From: Arachis hypogaea
Taxonomy: Eukaryota > Streptophyta > Magnoliopsida > Fabales > Fabaceae
Reading direction: 5' to 3'
Assembly: GCF_003086295.3 (NCBI RefSeq)
Contig: NC_092051.1
Span: 15,244,810-15,308,809 of the forward strand
DNA: 64,000 nt
The notes beneath the pieces are model-generated. The model did no database searches. It was not told the DNA's origin and was given only the letters and a program-made list of their open reading frames with translations. Below are positions 35,413-47,700 of this stretch, in pieces; within the stretch, counting starts at the first letter, position 1, and each line of letters opens with the position of its first letter. The translations under genes and the position numbers were made by a program.

Positions 35413-36150
35413 CCGCACAACTTATCCAGATCAGCGCCAATTATCTTATCTTTTCTTTTCTAATCCTAATTTCTTCTATCTTTTCTTCTTTCTTCTTCCT
35501 TTTCTTACTTTCTTCTTCTTCATCTCTTCAACTTCTCATCCCTTTTCACTTCCATTCTATTTCATTTAACTTATTTACATACTTTCATTCATTGCATTAT
35601 TTTCCTTGGTGTTAGAAATTTATTTGGGTCATTATTTTCTATATTTTTGTGGATTATTAAAGAAATTGTTTGACAATTATATATTGCCTTTTAAAGGGTT
35701 GCTTGCATGTTCAATTTAATACTTTCAATAGCTTATTTACCATGCTTGCTATGTGTTTGTGAAAAAGCCCGTATGGCATTGTGCACTATTTTTCGATTTC
35801 TTTCTATCTACTACTCTAAATGTTTGTTTTTCACAAAACCCTTTTTATATTTTATTACTTAAATATAATTATTATTACAAACATGTTGTTAGTTTGAAAG
35901 ACTTGATAATCTAACTTGGACATTGAATGTTTGATCTATGCTACTCATGCCTTTGCCAGCATGCCAATAAACATCTTGCATTTAATTGTCATTACATGCA
36001 CTTGCTATATTTCCATTGATGAACTTTTCACATGTAGTTATGACCATGTGTTAACGTCATTCTTTTTTATTGTGCATTGATTACCACCTTTCCCGCTCTC
36101 TTCCTTGCTCTAACCCTTAGCTTTAAAAGTTACTTTCTTTTTCCCTTTTC
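35413..36150 (+). other. E2 pyrimidine-rich non-coding stretch
   Basis: T/C-rich from 35,440 to 35,560 (ttcttc runs), then AT-rich sequence. No supported gene. Confidence 0.55.
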
Positions 36151-36153
36151 AGG

Positions 36154-36228
36154 ATGGCCACCAAGAAGGGTAAAGAGAAAGCTACTCCCAAATCCGGCAA
36201 GGAAAGGAACAAAAAGAGCCCCAACTGA
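36154..36228 (+). CDS. Short Lys-rich ORF in E2
   Basis: 24 residues beginning MATKKGKEKATPKSG, with about a third Lys. It follows ttcccttttcag|g directly, a good splice-acceptor context, so it might be the start of a spliced exon. It lies 37 bases before the internal hairpin box. Too short to call with certainty. Confidence 0.3.
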   Translation: MATKKGKEKATPKSGKERNKKSPN

Positions 36229-36263
36229 GGAACCACAACCCCATCCACTTGCACATCTTAGCA

Positions 36264-36305
36264 TGCACCGAGGACGGTGCAATCTTTAAGTGTGGGGAGG
36301 TCGAT
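36264..36305 (+). other. E2 internal hairpin plus PPT-like box
   Basis: TGCACCG-AGGA-CGGTGCA (7-bp stem, loop 36,271-36,274), then atctttaagtgtggggaggtcgata. This copies the arrangement at the 3' LTR junction, 1.5 kb downstream. Confidence 0.75.
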
Positions 36306-37283
36306 ACCGACTTCCAGGGGTTAGTTACCTTCTTTTCAACACCAATACTCTATTTTCTTTATTTGTTCATTATTGCATTTGCATATATGATTGTATATTT
36401 GTTTGATTTTATGCATTTAGTTACTACTTGGTTGAAGTAATATTTTCTTTTTCAAGAAATTTTTATAGTATTTCACTAATTTAAATTGAAAAAAATTTGT
36501 GTTAAACTTGTTTGGAAGTTGTATTTGGAACATGAATTATAGCTAAGAACACACAACCTGTGAGATTTCGAGCTTATTTATATGGTTACATTATTTAACC
36601 ATAAATATTTTATTCTTGTGTATTTCCTTCTCTATAATTGTAATCTTTACTTTGTTCCACTCTATATGTCCATTATTTAGTGTATTTACATGCTTGCATA
36701 TGATTGAGGCCATTACTTATTTTCACTCACTTATCCCAAATAAGCCTACCCTTTTATGTCACCCTTGTTAGCCACTTTGAGCTTTTTAACCCCCATCTAT
36801 TCCATAACCACATTACTAGCCTTAAGCAGAAAAACAAAATAAAAATTTCAAGTTGAATCCTTGGTTAGCTTAAGATAGATATTGTGTATAATTTAAGTAT
36901 GGGGAATTTTATGGGAACATGGGATGATAGAAAAAAAAAGGGGGAATTAAATTGAATAAGTTATTTGAAAATTTAGGAAGCATGCTCATGTGAAATCAAA
37001 ATAATTAAATTACCATGTGCACTGAAAAAAATTTATTAAGTAATTAAATAAGGAGATACAAAAAAAAATATATATATATATATATATGAATTACCCCAAA
37101 TACAAAATAAAAAGGATCAATGCACATGGGACAAAATTCAAAAATAAGTTTGATACATGAGCATGTAATACAAAAGTGGAAAAAATTTGGGTAGCTAGGT
37201 AAAGCATTTTAATTTATATATAGTATGTATATGTTAGGTGAGATTTTAGACTAATCAAGGATTCACTTTGTTAGCTCACTTAG

Positions 37284-37373
<90 letters not shown>

Positions 37374-37784
37374 TTACATTTACCTCAGCCCCATTACAAC
37401 CCTGAAAAGACCTCATGATGTTTGTATTGGTATACTAAATATTTGTTGATTGGTTAGATGAAGAACAAGGTTGAGAGAGCATGACTAGGGAAGAGTAGAG
37501 TGATTGACCCTAGATACTTGAGAGTTAGAGTGATATACACTACCAGTAAGGGTTCAGTGCTTAATTCTATGTTCCCTGCTTTCATGAGCTATCTTCTTAC
37601 AAGTTTACTTATCTTTTATGGTATAATTTGAATTAGTGGAATTTGATTCACATTTGTCTTGGAGGACTTATTTACTTTTAACCAAGTAGGTAGAAACATT
37701 TTGCATGTAGTTGCATTCACATAGATAGGTTGCATTGCATGCTCTCTATCATTCCTCTTCACTTCTTTCTAGCTTCTTTTGAAC
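36306..37784 (+). other. E2 3' non-coding region with AT microsatellite
   Basis: No ORF. Holds (AT)n at 37,064-37,086 and an ~85-bp (AT)n at 37,286-37,371. A further tttaagtatgggga motif without a clear hairpin lies near 36,893. Confidence 0.65.
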
Positions 37785-37823
37785 TTAGCATGAGAACATG
37801 CTAATGTTTAAGTCTGGGGAGGT
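37785..37823 (+). other. E2 terminal hairpin plus polypurine tract
   Basis: A perfect 8-bp stem TTAGCATG/CATGCTAA over the loop AGAA (37,793-37,796), then tgtttaagtctggggaggt and the LTR TGATAAAC. Confidence 0.85.
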
Positions 37824-39249
37824 TGATAAACCACTATTTCAGGTTTATCTTGTGCTCAATTGAGTAGTTTTTATCAACTCTTTATCCACTTATTCATACT
37901 GTTTGCATGTTTTACATTTTCCTTCCCGATTTTGTACTATGATTGAGAACATGCTTATTTGGCCTTTAAATTACTAACTTTAATCCTCTCTTATTATCAT
38001 TCGATGTCGTGATATATGTGTTAAGTGATTTCAGAGATTACAGGGCAGGAATGGCTCAGAGGATGGAAAGAAAGCATGCAAAAGTGGAAGGAATACAAGA
38101 AGTTGAAGAAATTGCTAAGCTGTCCAGCCTGACCTCTTTGCACTCAAATGGTCATAACTTGAGCAACAGAGGTCCAAATGAGATGGTTTCAGTTGCGTTG
38201 GAAAGCTAACGTCTGGGGCTTCGCAATGATATATAATTTGCCATAACTGCCTCGAATCCAGGTGATGCAAACGCTTAGACGACGCTTCTGCATCACTTTT
38301 TCACGACCTGTATGTACCAGAATACGCTAGGGGCGATTTCTGGGCTATTTTTGACCCAGTTTTCGGCCCAGAAAATACAAATTAGAGGCTATAAAGTGAA
38401 AAAATATATCTATTCATGAAGAGGTCTTCCATTATTCACTTTTCATGATTTAGATGTAGTTTTTAGAGAGAGAGATTATCTCCTCTCTCTTAGGTTTTAG
38501 GATTAGGATTTTTCTTACTTTTAGGATTTCATTTTTCTCAATTTTCAGGTTTAATGTTCTTTTTATTTATTTTCTCAAATTGGTTTATGAACTCTTATTA
38601 TTTAGATTAGTTTTCTATTTAATATATTTTGAGGTATTTCAGATTTGACTTTATTTTGCTTTATTTATATGGATACTTTTAATTTAATTTAGATATTTTC
38701 TTCCTTTTGGCTTTGGTTAAGTAATTGGTAACACTTGAGTTGTCAAACTCAGTACTCAGTAGTGATTGAAATTGGCAGATTACTAATTGATTTGGATCGC
38801 TCTAAAGCTAGTCTTCCCACAAGGATTGACTTGGACTTGAGGATCAAGCTAATTAGTCCACTTGACTTAACTAAGTGGGATTAAAACCCAATTCTCATCA
38901 CATCTGATAAGGATAACTGGGATAGAAATTCTAATTCTCATACCTTGCCAAGAGTTTTATTATTATTAATTTATTTTTCCTGTCATTTAAATTACATGTT
39001 CCTTATTTTAAAAAAATCCCCAATTTACAAATTTAAAACTCATAACCAATAATAAGAACACCTCCCTGCAATTCCTTGAGAAGACGATCCGAGGTTTAAA
39101 TACTTAGGTTATCAATTTATTTAGGGGTTTGTTACTTGTGACAACCAAAACATTTGTACGAAAGGGATTCCTTGCCGATTTAGAAGCTATACTTGCAACG
39201 AGAATTTATTTTGTGAAAATTCTAGACCGCACAGGAATTTCGTTCGTCA
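37824..39249 (+). repeat. 3' LTR of E2 (1,426 bp)
   Basis: Close match to 31,387-32,851. It differs by a few dozen substitutions and by loss of CG-dyad sequence near 38,275. Ends TTCGTTCGTCA before GACAC. Confidence 0.94.
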
Positions 39250-39254
39250 GACAC

Positions 39255-40865
39255 CACTAAGAAATCTTATGAAAACTTACTTGTTTATTCAAATTAATGC
39301 AGATATAGGTTTAATGTTCATTCTCATCAATCCTTGTGAATGCAGAAAGGAACTTATCAACACCATTAAATTTACTATTAAGCGATGTGCTCAAAATACT
39401 TCACATCAAAATAGAACCCAATCTCATACTAATGCCTAAGAAAAAGATAACAAAAGAAAAATGGAGTTTCAAAATGAGGAGTGTTAAGAATCTTAGTCTA
39501 TAATATATTGGAAAAATAAGATTATAGTGAAGTTATATGAAATGAAAATCAAGATTTTAAAATATGCTTAAAAAATATATTGAAAAATATAATAGTAATG
39601 TCACTCTCAAATTAAAACAACATAAAACTACTATTAAAAAAATAAAAATAGAAAATAAACGCAATAATCCATCAATCAAATGCCAACTCTAAAAAGAAAG
39701 GAAGAAGACCGAAACAAAAGGAATTGCAACAAAGAAAGCAATAGAGTAAGGGATGCATAAAACTGTATATATTCACCTGTTATTAATAAAGAAAGCAGTA
39801 GAATCAGGGATTGTAAGAAGTTAGAGTACTACAAATCTAAATGGGAGCTTGGAGATCCCATAAATTTGGCTGTTGCAAGAAAATGTGCCAGATCCTGGAC
39901 TCCAAGAGTTCCACCTTCTTTTTTGCCTAGAAAAAAAATTAAAGAAAGAAGCTAAAAGTCTTAGCATGAAAAGCATGAAGATACATATTTATCACCTTGA
40001 CCACCTTCTTTTAGAGAGGAACCAATAATGAGTGTTATTTATGTAAGAATATCAATGAAATAAGATTATTTATTATTTATTATAATTTTTTTATAATTAG
40101 TCGTCACTTAATAGTTAATAGTAAATTCTCAATATTTATGTATATGATAGTATAGTAAAACAGAACAACAGAACAACCATAAGCAATATTAGAAACAATA
40201 AATAATATAAAATCAATAGAAAGGTAGTTAAAGAACATATCTTTAAAAAATAAATAGATAAATGTCTGAATTATATGTATATTATAGCAGCAGCCATCCA
40301 CAAAATGGAAAGATGATGGTTCCATTGCTCTTTAGCAATTTGAAAGAAGAAACTGGTGGTTTATTCTTGGTAACTTAAGGTAAAGCTTCTTGATCATAGC
40401 TTGAATCCTGCTGAAATACCTAAATGACAAAAGAACAAACCAAAAAAATACCGAATAAACCAACAAAAATCCCATAAGTAAATGACAACTATCAATAGAT
40501 TAATTGGGAAAATGAATTACCACTTATTTGTGATTTCTTCTAATAGTTTTCTTAGTGAAATTCTTCACACACATGGATCTTGTCTTCATATTGCACTATC
40601 GAGAAGCCTTTGTAGCTTTGCTATCTGGTAACGTGCCCATTTCTATTGTTAGTAAGTTCTGGTTGTTAGAAATCAGATCTCAAATAATTTTAGTAAAATC
40701 AACATATCAAAAAGGAACTATAAATGAAACATTAAGCAAAAATATCTACCAAAATTCATAGAGAACCATGACCTCCACTATATGTGTGCTTGTACATCAT
40801 GGGGTGAACCTGAAAAAAGAAAATAATACACAATAAGAACATTTAAAAGAGAAAAACTGCAGAAT
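39255..40865 (-). other. Helitron interior, mostly without gene
   Basis: AT-rich Helitron sequence. A minus-strand stretch at 39,833-39,930 reads KKEGGTLGVQDLAHFLATA and may be a captured exon, but I do not recognise the protein. Confidence 0.45.
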
Positions 40866-41066
40866 TCAAACCCACCAATAATCGCTATTGCTAACACATG
40901 ACTCACACGACACTAAATGAGAAACCTCTTGTCTAGTAGATCCAATCATTTCAAAGGATTCTAAATCCCAAAATTTTAATGTACTGTCTACTGACCCTAT
41001 AATACAATTTATGATATTCAAAAGCTTAAGAATAAACATTGAGCCTTTCAATCTTTTAGCCATCAA
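40866..41066 (-). pseudogene. Katanin p80 (KTN80)-like WD40 exon fragment
   Basis: The minus-strand frame contains GSVDSTLKFWDLESFEMIGS. The GSxDxTxKFWDLExFExIGS wording is a WD40 blade characteristic of plant katanin p80 B1-type subunits, which target the microtubule-severing katanin p60. Flanking residues do not continue the family, so only one exon or part of it was captured. It lies in Helitron sense. Confidence 0.65.
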
Positions 41067-41852
41067 GTCACAATTAAGTTAACCAAAATTAGAGAAAAAA
41101 AATATATGTATAAATGCCAAGTCCACACAAATACATATTATGCTTAGTATGAAAAAGTTAATTTGCGAGTAGTCCATATATTTGCACTTTCTACGTTGGT
41201 GATATATTTTGGGGGCTGCATTGAAATAAAAAAATAAATTAGCTTCTTATTTAATTAGATCCTTATATAGAGAAGAGAATTTGCTATATCTAATAAAATA
41301 TTTAGATAGTACATGTACTAAGATTGACATTAGTAAAATAATTAAAAAGTGAATTGAAATTTACACCTTGAATTATGTACTTTTGCTGGTAGTAGATTTA
41401 GATACTGAAGGCACCCAGAGAAAGTTTTCCTAAAAGAAAAAGAATGAACTAAAATAAGAAAACATACTCAAATGAATTTAAGTCTTCATCTCTATTATCA
41501 TTAATACTACATAAATTGATGTTCAATGCTTGGTTAATATATAAGTTGACTACATGTATAGAGTGCATCCCATGTTTATCCTTAAACTCTAAGAAAACAT
41601 AAAATTTGAATAAAAAATCTATGTAAATATAGACTGTCATCTTTTAAAATAAATAAAATTTAATTAGATGGTAAATGAAGAATACCATCATGTTTATACT
41701 TTGAAAACAACGGATCCAAGTTACTCCCCCACTTTGCACCCCAAACCAATTTATTTAAAAAAAATCATGATGGCTAAGATCACAAAATTTATTTCAATTG
41801 CAAGGAGTATAACAATGTAACGAAGAGATCAAAATGAAGAGATCCTTCTTAC

Positions 41853-41989
41853 ATATTTCCATTGCTCACTCCTAAATACCGAAGCAATCTCCGTATTTTT
41901 GCTGCATGCTCTACTGTTTCAATACCGGTTTTTATATAAGGCTTGAAAACTATCTCACGCAAAGGTGCCCTGCTCTATTTAGATCCACC
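41853..41989 (-). pseudogene. GatB-like exon fragment (Glu-tRNA(Gln) amidotransferase B)
   Basis: Minus strand reads VDLNRAG, then one base is missing, then [20 protein letters not shown] and [18 protein letters not shown], ending at a GTAAGAAG donor. Plant GatB has AG.PLLEIVSEPDM.TG.EA.EY.. [14 protein letters not shown] at this place. The exon boundary is kept, as expected for genomic capture by a Helitron. Non-functional alone. Confidence 0.65.
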
Positions 41990-43370
41990 ATTCAACCTAT
42001 TATGAAAACACCAGAAACTTCAACACTATTTTATCATAGATACAGGTAGTTGAGCATATTATGTGTGATCTAACAATGAAATAACTAAAGGTAGTTGAGT
42101 GATTGTCCAAATATAGATGTGTTTAAAAAATATGTAACTCAGTACAATAGATGCACAACAAATAAAAACAACATATTAATTATTAAGCACTAACGTTAGA
42201 AATAACTAAAGTTCCAAAAAGGAAGAAAAAAGGATTGCCTATAAGTAATTTTAACAGTGAGTAAAATCAAGACATTACCAAATTTCATGATCAAAACTCA
42301 AAAGGGAGATACCAAACCATGTTTCACAAACAATAGCCGATTTGATTTTGTTGTCGAATACTGTGCTCCCAGTATTAGAGAGCGAGAGCAAGAATGATGA
42401 GAAGAAAAAATTGGAAAACATAATTTGTGCGGATAATGAAAATGAACATATACAAATGATTTTTTTTTCAGACTAATTTTCAATTCAAAATTTAAATTTT
42501 CAAACAATAAAATTTGAAGATTAAGCAAATAATAATCATTTACATAATTTATCTAATTAATTAATTAAAACAAAAAATAACAACCATGCAAATCTATTCT
42601 GAACGCCGATTAGATCTCACAGCTCTGTTCTGGTCTTCACTGCTGTGCTCTCATTACATGTGCTCCTTATGGCCGCGACTCAATACTTTCCAGCTATATG
42701 ATTTCTTCCGCCACTTCCTCCTTCGTATCCATCACCACACATCGATGATTACCACAAACTCCATCGCACCCACTGCGACCACCACGCCATACCATCGTCC
42801 ACCACCATAGCAATCGGCTCCTCATCCACCGCCGTAACCCTACCACCACCGCTGGCGTTGCTCCACAGCGACGATTCCCCTGAAGGTTAGAGCCATCAGG
42901 TATAATGACATCCTCTTCCTTGGTGAGTACATAAACTTTATAACCTCCATCTCCAACTTAGATTAGGAATATGAAGAAGAAACGAATGGAAAAAGGGAAG
43001 AAAAAAAGAGGAGGAACGGATGATGAAGGAGAAGAATCGAAGAAGAAGAGGGGGAAGAGAGAAGAAAGGAAACAGAGGATGGAAAACGCAGATGATGGGA
43101 AATTGGGAATGAATCCCCTTTTTAATTGATTTTGAATTCGAAATTTAAAATTTCAGGGAGTGTGTACATATAAAAAAAGCTGTAAAGGATGATAAGAAAA
43201 GTAGGCACGATGTTCAGAAAAATAGTAAAATGAGGATGATTTGATCATGGGTGTTATTGTAATAATGACGATATATAAAAAATTTGAAAAAAGCTAGAGG
43301 ATGCCAGGTAGAAATTCCACTACTGAATAAACCTTCTTTTTAAAGGATTGTTATAGGATTGGTTTGATTT
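41990..43370. other. Right part of Helitron, no clear gene
   Basis: AT-rich, with a GC-richer segment at 42,590-42,900 (ccaccacc-type codons, ctgcgaccacc..) that may be a captured 5' coding/transit-peptide exon, and a purine-rich run at 42,965-43,090. I cannot assign it. Confidence 0.4.
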
Positions 43371-44716
43371 TCAAATTATTCGATACTAAAAAGGTTGAGG
43401 AGAGTTTGATAAATGGTTTGGTCGGGTCCCGGAAAGGGTAAACATGATGAATTATAAGAGAATGATGTGAAAGCAAATGAATACATGTTGCTATGGCTAT
43501 AAAGAACAAATGTAAGGAAATGATGATGATAAATGATGAGATTTGGGAATGACTGTGTGTGGCCAAAATGGTCAATATGGCAAGTTAAGGACGGAAGTTC
43601 CCTCTCTTGTCGTGATGCAGATGTGGGGAAGGTAGAAAGGCACTCTCCTTCGTATTGTTTCCCCCACATTCTTCTCTGGTTGCAAGGTAGAAAGGCACAC
43701 TCATTCGATGTGGAAAGACACTCTCCTTCGTGAAACCTCTAGGAGAAGGTGAAAAGGCACTCTCCTTCGTTTATGATCCTCCTGGAGATGTGCAACCTAG
43801 ATACCAGTGTCTGGGTTAGCTACTAGATGTGTTAGGTTCTGGCAAAATAACCGACACGTGAGCTCACGGCCAGTAGGATAGACATTCATCATATGTATTT
43901 TGTTTGTTTGTTTGTTTGCTTGCTATGCTTAATTGGGATTGCCTAACTGAATATAATTTGATAATTGTGATAATTGCTACTTGCACTACTTGTCTCCTAC
44001 CTATGCTTGCAATTGCCTATTTGTCTGTGTTTGTAAATTCACTGGAGATGGAGGAACAGAGAAAAGGTGGACAGGTTGAGTGTTAAGTTAGAATTTAAGT
44101 TGAGTTTAGAATTCCCTAGACACCTATCCCCTATTACAGTTTCTGTTTAGTAATTTTAAGCTTTATAATCTGAGTGTTGGCATTCTAGGACTGCCTCTGG
44201 CAGTCCCAGGACCTTATATATTATGTGCGTGGCACCTTTACCATACTGAGAACCTCCGGTTCTCATCCTATACTGTGTTGCTGTTTTCAGATGCAGGACG
44301 AGCGGCACCTCGGTAGGCGTCTGAAGTTTCTGCGGCGAAGTGGTTTACTTTGGGGTCTCCTTTTGTTACTTTGATGTATATATATATGTATAGTTTCTCC
44401 ACTTGTATGTAAGAACACTTGTTTATGTACCTCTTAGAGGTTTTATGGAGAACTAGGGTTTTGAACATGCTCTTTTGGGTTATTATTATGTATATATATG
44501 TACGTATATGTTCTCCGGCCAGCCTTGGCTTCACAGGCTGAGTTTGGAACTTGTTATTTTGTACTATTGGTCCTCTACTCGTATCATCTGTATATATATG
44601 TTGTTGAACTTTAGTTTTCTTCTCACGCAAGTAACCACGTTTTTTGAGGGTTGCACTTTTTGATTTTGCGATTTATTTTTTTGACCTTTCAAGGCTCCTA
44701 GTATATTATCTCTTTT

Positions 44717-44781
<65 letters not shown>

Positions 44782-44850
44782 TTTATTTTTAGAGGTCGTA
44801 ATACCTTGCCGCCTCAGCTTTATGACTTAAGCATAAGACTCTGTGCGGTA
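43371..44850 (+). repeat. Right part of the 5' LTR of the FIDEL-like element
   Basis: Matches 48,894-50,310. It has four ggcactctccttcgt-like repeats at 43,637-43,770 and a (TTA)n of about 19 units at 44,718-44,777, which is far shorter in the 3' LTR. The last ~10 bases (tgttata) before the primer site seem deleted. Confidence 0.85.
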
Positions 44851-44851
44851 G

Positions 44852-44863
44852 GGGTATCAGAGC
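44852..44863 (+). other. Primer binding site of FIDEL-like element
   Basis: gggtatcagagc matches the complement of the initiator-Met tRNA 3' end (TGGTATCAGAGC) except for one base. Confidence 0.8.
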
Positions 44864-45040
44864 AGTTCGTTCCTATAGAGCCTGAGGATGGACTGATTGT
44901 GCTTTTGGGCATTCTCTGTGTATTTGTCTATGTGCTATTAGGATATCTAACTGATATATGTGGCATAAACGTTCATGAGAATGCATTTGGGACTTAAAGC
45001 ACTGGACTTGCGATATTGAGACTGATCAACTTGATATCAC

Positions 45041-46002
45041 TTGTTTGGTGTGTATAGGGACCAGATGTCGACTCGCGGACGCGGACGCGGGCGAGGTAGA
45101 GGCAGAATAGGCAATGCTATGCCTGAAGCGTCAGGGAATACTCCTAACCCTGTAGACTTCATGGCCGCTTTAGGTAATATGGCTGCAGCAATGCAAGCAA
45201 CCGCCGAAGCCCTGGGAAACCAAATCAATAATGGGAATAATGGCAATAACGGCGATAATGGCCCTATGACGCTTTCTTCCTTCCTGAAGGTTCATCCTCC
45301 GACCTTCAGAGGAACTTTAAACCTTACCGATGCGGATAACTGGATACAAGCTATTGAGCGAGCATTACAGGCTCAGCAGGTTTCTGAAGAACAGTGGGTT
45401 GAGTTTGGAACCTACCAGCTGCATGGTGAGGCTCAGCATTGGTGGCAGGGCATGAGGCGTATTCTGCAGCCTAATGGGGTTGTAATTTCTTGGGAATTGT
45501 TCTGAACAGAGTTTTATAAGAAGTACTTTCCCAGTTCAGTCAGAAATGCTAAGGAACTTGAACAGCTTCACTGAAACAAGGTTAAATGACTGTTACTGAG
45601 TACACAAGCATATTTGAGGAATTGTGCCGCTTTTCACGGATTTGTCAGGGAGCTCCTGAGGATTTTATTGAGTGGAAGTGTATCAAGTATGAGGGAGGCC
45701 TTCAGAGCAATATTCTGAGCTTCGTTGCACCTATGGAGATCCGGGTATTTTCTGAACTTGTGAACAAGAGTCGAATAGTTGAGGAATGTGTGAGGAACGC
45801 AGCCGTGGCAAAGAATGATAATTGAGAGTCCCACCGAAGAGATTACCATCAGGACTTGGCACTAAGGAGTCAAGAATTCAAGAGGATTGAGAACTACCAA
45901 CCCAATAGGCAGCATAAAAACAAGCAAGGTCTGTGTTACTGATGCAGATCACCCGAGCGTCTAGTTAAGGACTGTCCTAACCCACGTGGTGGAAACTCAT
46001 GA
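45041..46002 (+). pseudogene. Gypsy gag remnant
   Basis: 45,041-45,505 opens with an Arg-Gly tract (STRGRGRGRGRGR), then LKVHPPTFRGTLNLTDADNW and EAQHWWQGM, the classic Ty3-gypsy capsid (retrotrans_gag) motifs. A TGA in SWELF* and another stop shift it to 45,586-45,825 (MTVTEYTSIFEELCRFS..). Past a further stop, a degenerate CCHC knuckle reads CY*CRSPERLVKDCPNP, with a TGA inside and Arg in place of His. Pol does not follow. Confidence 0.88.
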
Positions 46003-47660
46003 TACAGATCGATCACAATCACCAAGTTAAGGTAATTGCAATTATTGAATTTTAGGAGCAATGTAATATTCTAGGATACCATGATTACTCATAGCCTAAG
46101 ATAGGGAAGAAAGACTTAACAGTGAAATGACAAACCTAGTATAGGACTTAGAACAAAACTAAATCATTTCAAGTAGGGTATTATCGTCAAAGCTTGCAGA
46201 GCTTAGTGAAGTTTTGGTTGGCGTTGGACGAATAATCAAGACACTTAGAGATAAGAATTCTCAGTGTGGAGTACCAATAATGTCAGAAGAAGAGGAATAG
46301 AGCGGATTCAACCTTTAGTTGTTAATTGATTGCACCACCAGTGAAAACATTATTATAACCGAGTTGAAAAGAGTACTGGAAAGGAGAATCTAAGTGTTTC
46401 TTTGCTAGGAGGTGCACCGTGTGAATGAAATATCAGGATACGATGGAAGCCTTCGAGCCATGGAAAGGAGATTGATCTTTTTGCCAATACTTGTATTGCT
46501 TAAGCCTAACGAACTATTTAGGGAATGGCTACGATGTATTATTGGAATACTTAAGATGCGTGCTGATGCTACACCCTAGGCAAGAAGTTCCTAAGGGATT
46601 CTTGGACGTTAATTTCAAAGGAGAAAATGTTAGATGAGTTAGAGTTCTAAGTTGGAGAATGAGAGTGTGGAGTGGAAGTGTCAGAGTAGATCCATTACCA
46701 GTTTACAACGTGGTATCGATGAGATACAGGACGCGTAACGAGACAATAAGGAGCCGCCAAAGATGTCAAATGTCCGGTAAACAAAGGCGAATTAAGAAGA
46801 GATTTATATACCCAATGCCGAAATAGAGATCGTAGAGTCAAGGACTTAGGGAGCATAACAATGCTGATAAGGAGCTGCTAAGAGTATCAAAGCCTGTCGA
46901 ATTAAGTAGATACCAAGAGAGAGTTATGTGTTGAAATCGGAAGTTGAAACAAGAAACTAGTATCTGAAGCTTACAAGAGAGGATTTTTGAATTGGCCCTG
47001 AACTTAATAAAACGTATCGCGAATGCAAGAAGATATTTCGAGCAGCCAGAAGTGAAGAACGAAGTGACAAAGTCCATTTTGCCTATTGGAGCAAATTACT
47101 TAGTGGGGATATCAACGAGACAATACATTAGGGAGAAAGTGAGACGTCACAGCATGCTAAACACCTTTAAATTAATCGAAAACTAGAGCATCGAACATCT
47201 TAGTTCCTGAATTTGATAGCCAAGACAACGAAGAAAAAGTTACGTAAATCTGAGTTAGAATTCTTATTATGAAAGCCGACAAAAGAGTTAAGCAGATCTA
47301 AGAAGAAGACTTCTCAAGCGGGAAGGAAAAGGACACCCGTCTCTCAAGATTACTTTAACGACTAGAATCGGATGAACAATCAAAAACAAGAAAGATAAAA
47401 CCCGCTAAGTTAGCCCATTTCAATTTCGGAGAGTATTGATGGTTAGAGGTGTGCCAGATAGATTCCTGCTGTAGCTTTCAAACCTATTCGACGTACTCCA
47501 TATCTCGTAACTTCTGAAACACGCTTCTAAAACAAATTCATGTCTTACAACCTAAGCCGGTTTAAATGAAAGGAGATAGACGTTTCGAGTAACGAGGTCA
47601 ACTTTAAGAAACACCGAGTATGCTGAAGGACTACCCACACCTCTTGTCAGATGACAGAAT
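46003..47660 (+). other. Internal non-coding region of the FIDEL-like element
   Basis: 1.7 kb, purine-rich, with no pol motif in any frame. Pol has been replaced or was lost; the last part (gaattttgagggcaaaattcc) resembles the end of chromovirus-type internal regions. Confidence 0.65.
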
Positions 47661-47667
47661 CTGAATT

Positions 47668-47700
47668 TTGAGGGCAAAATTCCTAATTATGTGGGTAGGA
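47668..47700 (+). other. PPT region of FIDEL-like element
   Basis: tgagggcaaaattcctaattatgtgggtagga lies directly before TGTAAACCCC. gtgggtagga is the likely plus-strand primer. Confidence 0.7.

Larger units (their letters stand above)
31387..39249 (+). mobile_element. E2: second non-autonomous gypsy-type LTR element
   Basis: 7,863 bp with LTRs 31,387-32,851 and 37,824-39,249, both starting TGATAAA and ending TTCGTTCGTCA. The TSD GACAC lies at 31,382-31,386 and 39,250-39,254. The primer site matches tRNA-Asp exactly. The inside has a broken orphan ORF homologous to that of E1, a CG-dyad array, two hairpin/PPT boxes and long AT microsatellites, but no pol. It entered the Helitron after the Helitron had entered the FIDEL-like LTR. 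Confidence 0.95.
28096..43370 (-). mobile_element. Helitron with captured gene fragments, split by E2
   Basis: The 3' terminus lies at the left: on the minus strand the hairpin CCCGTACATCGCACGGG (28,108-28,124) is followed by tcgatgca and CTAA, with T next, the standard Helitron ending and A|T insertion. A Pif1-type helicase C-terminus lies 1 kb inside. The right (5') end is not sharp; TC preceded by A occurs at about 43,371 and 43,383, where LTR sequence of the host element resumes. Without E2 it is about 7.4 kb. It carries minus-strand fragments of two plant genes. Confidence 0.75.

Noticed and set aside
34980..35569. Several overlapping ORFs on both strands (e.g. 35,068-35,418 minus, 35,138-35,569 plus), and likewise at 16,942-17,444 and 48,450-48,769
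   Set aside because: They are produced by CG dyads, which avoid stops on both strands. They have no conserved family wording and lie in non-coding parts of LTR elements.
42586..42810. 74-residue ORF in the Helitron
   Set aside because: GC-richer and perhaps a captured exon, but I could not match it to any protein, so it is only mentioned in the region entry.
44644..44997. 117-residue ORF spanning the FIDEL-like LTR end and primer site
   Set aside because: Runs through a TTA microsatellite and the primer site; no family wording.
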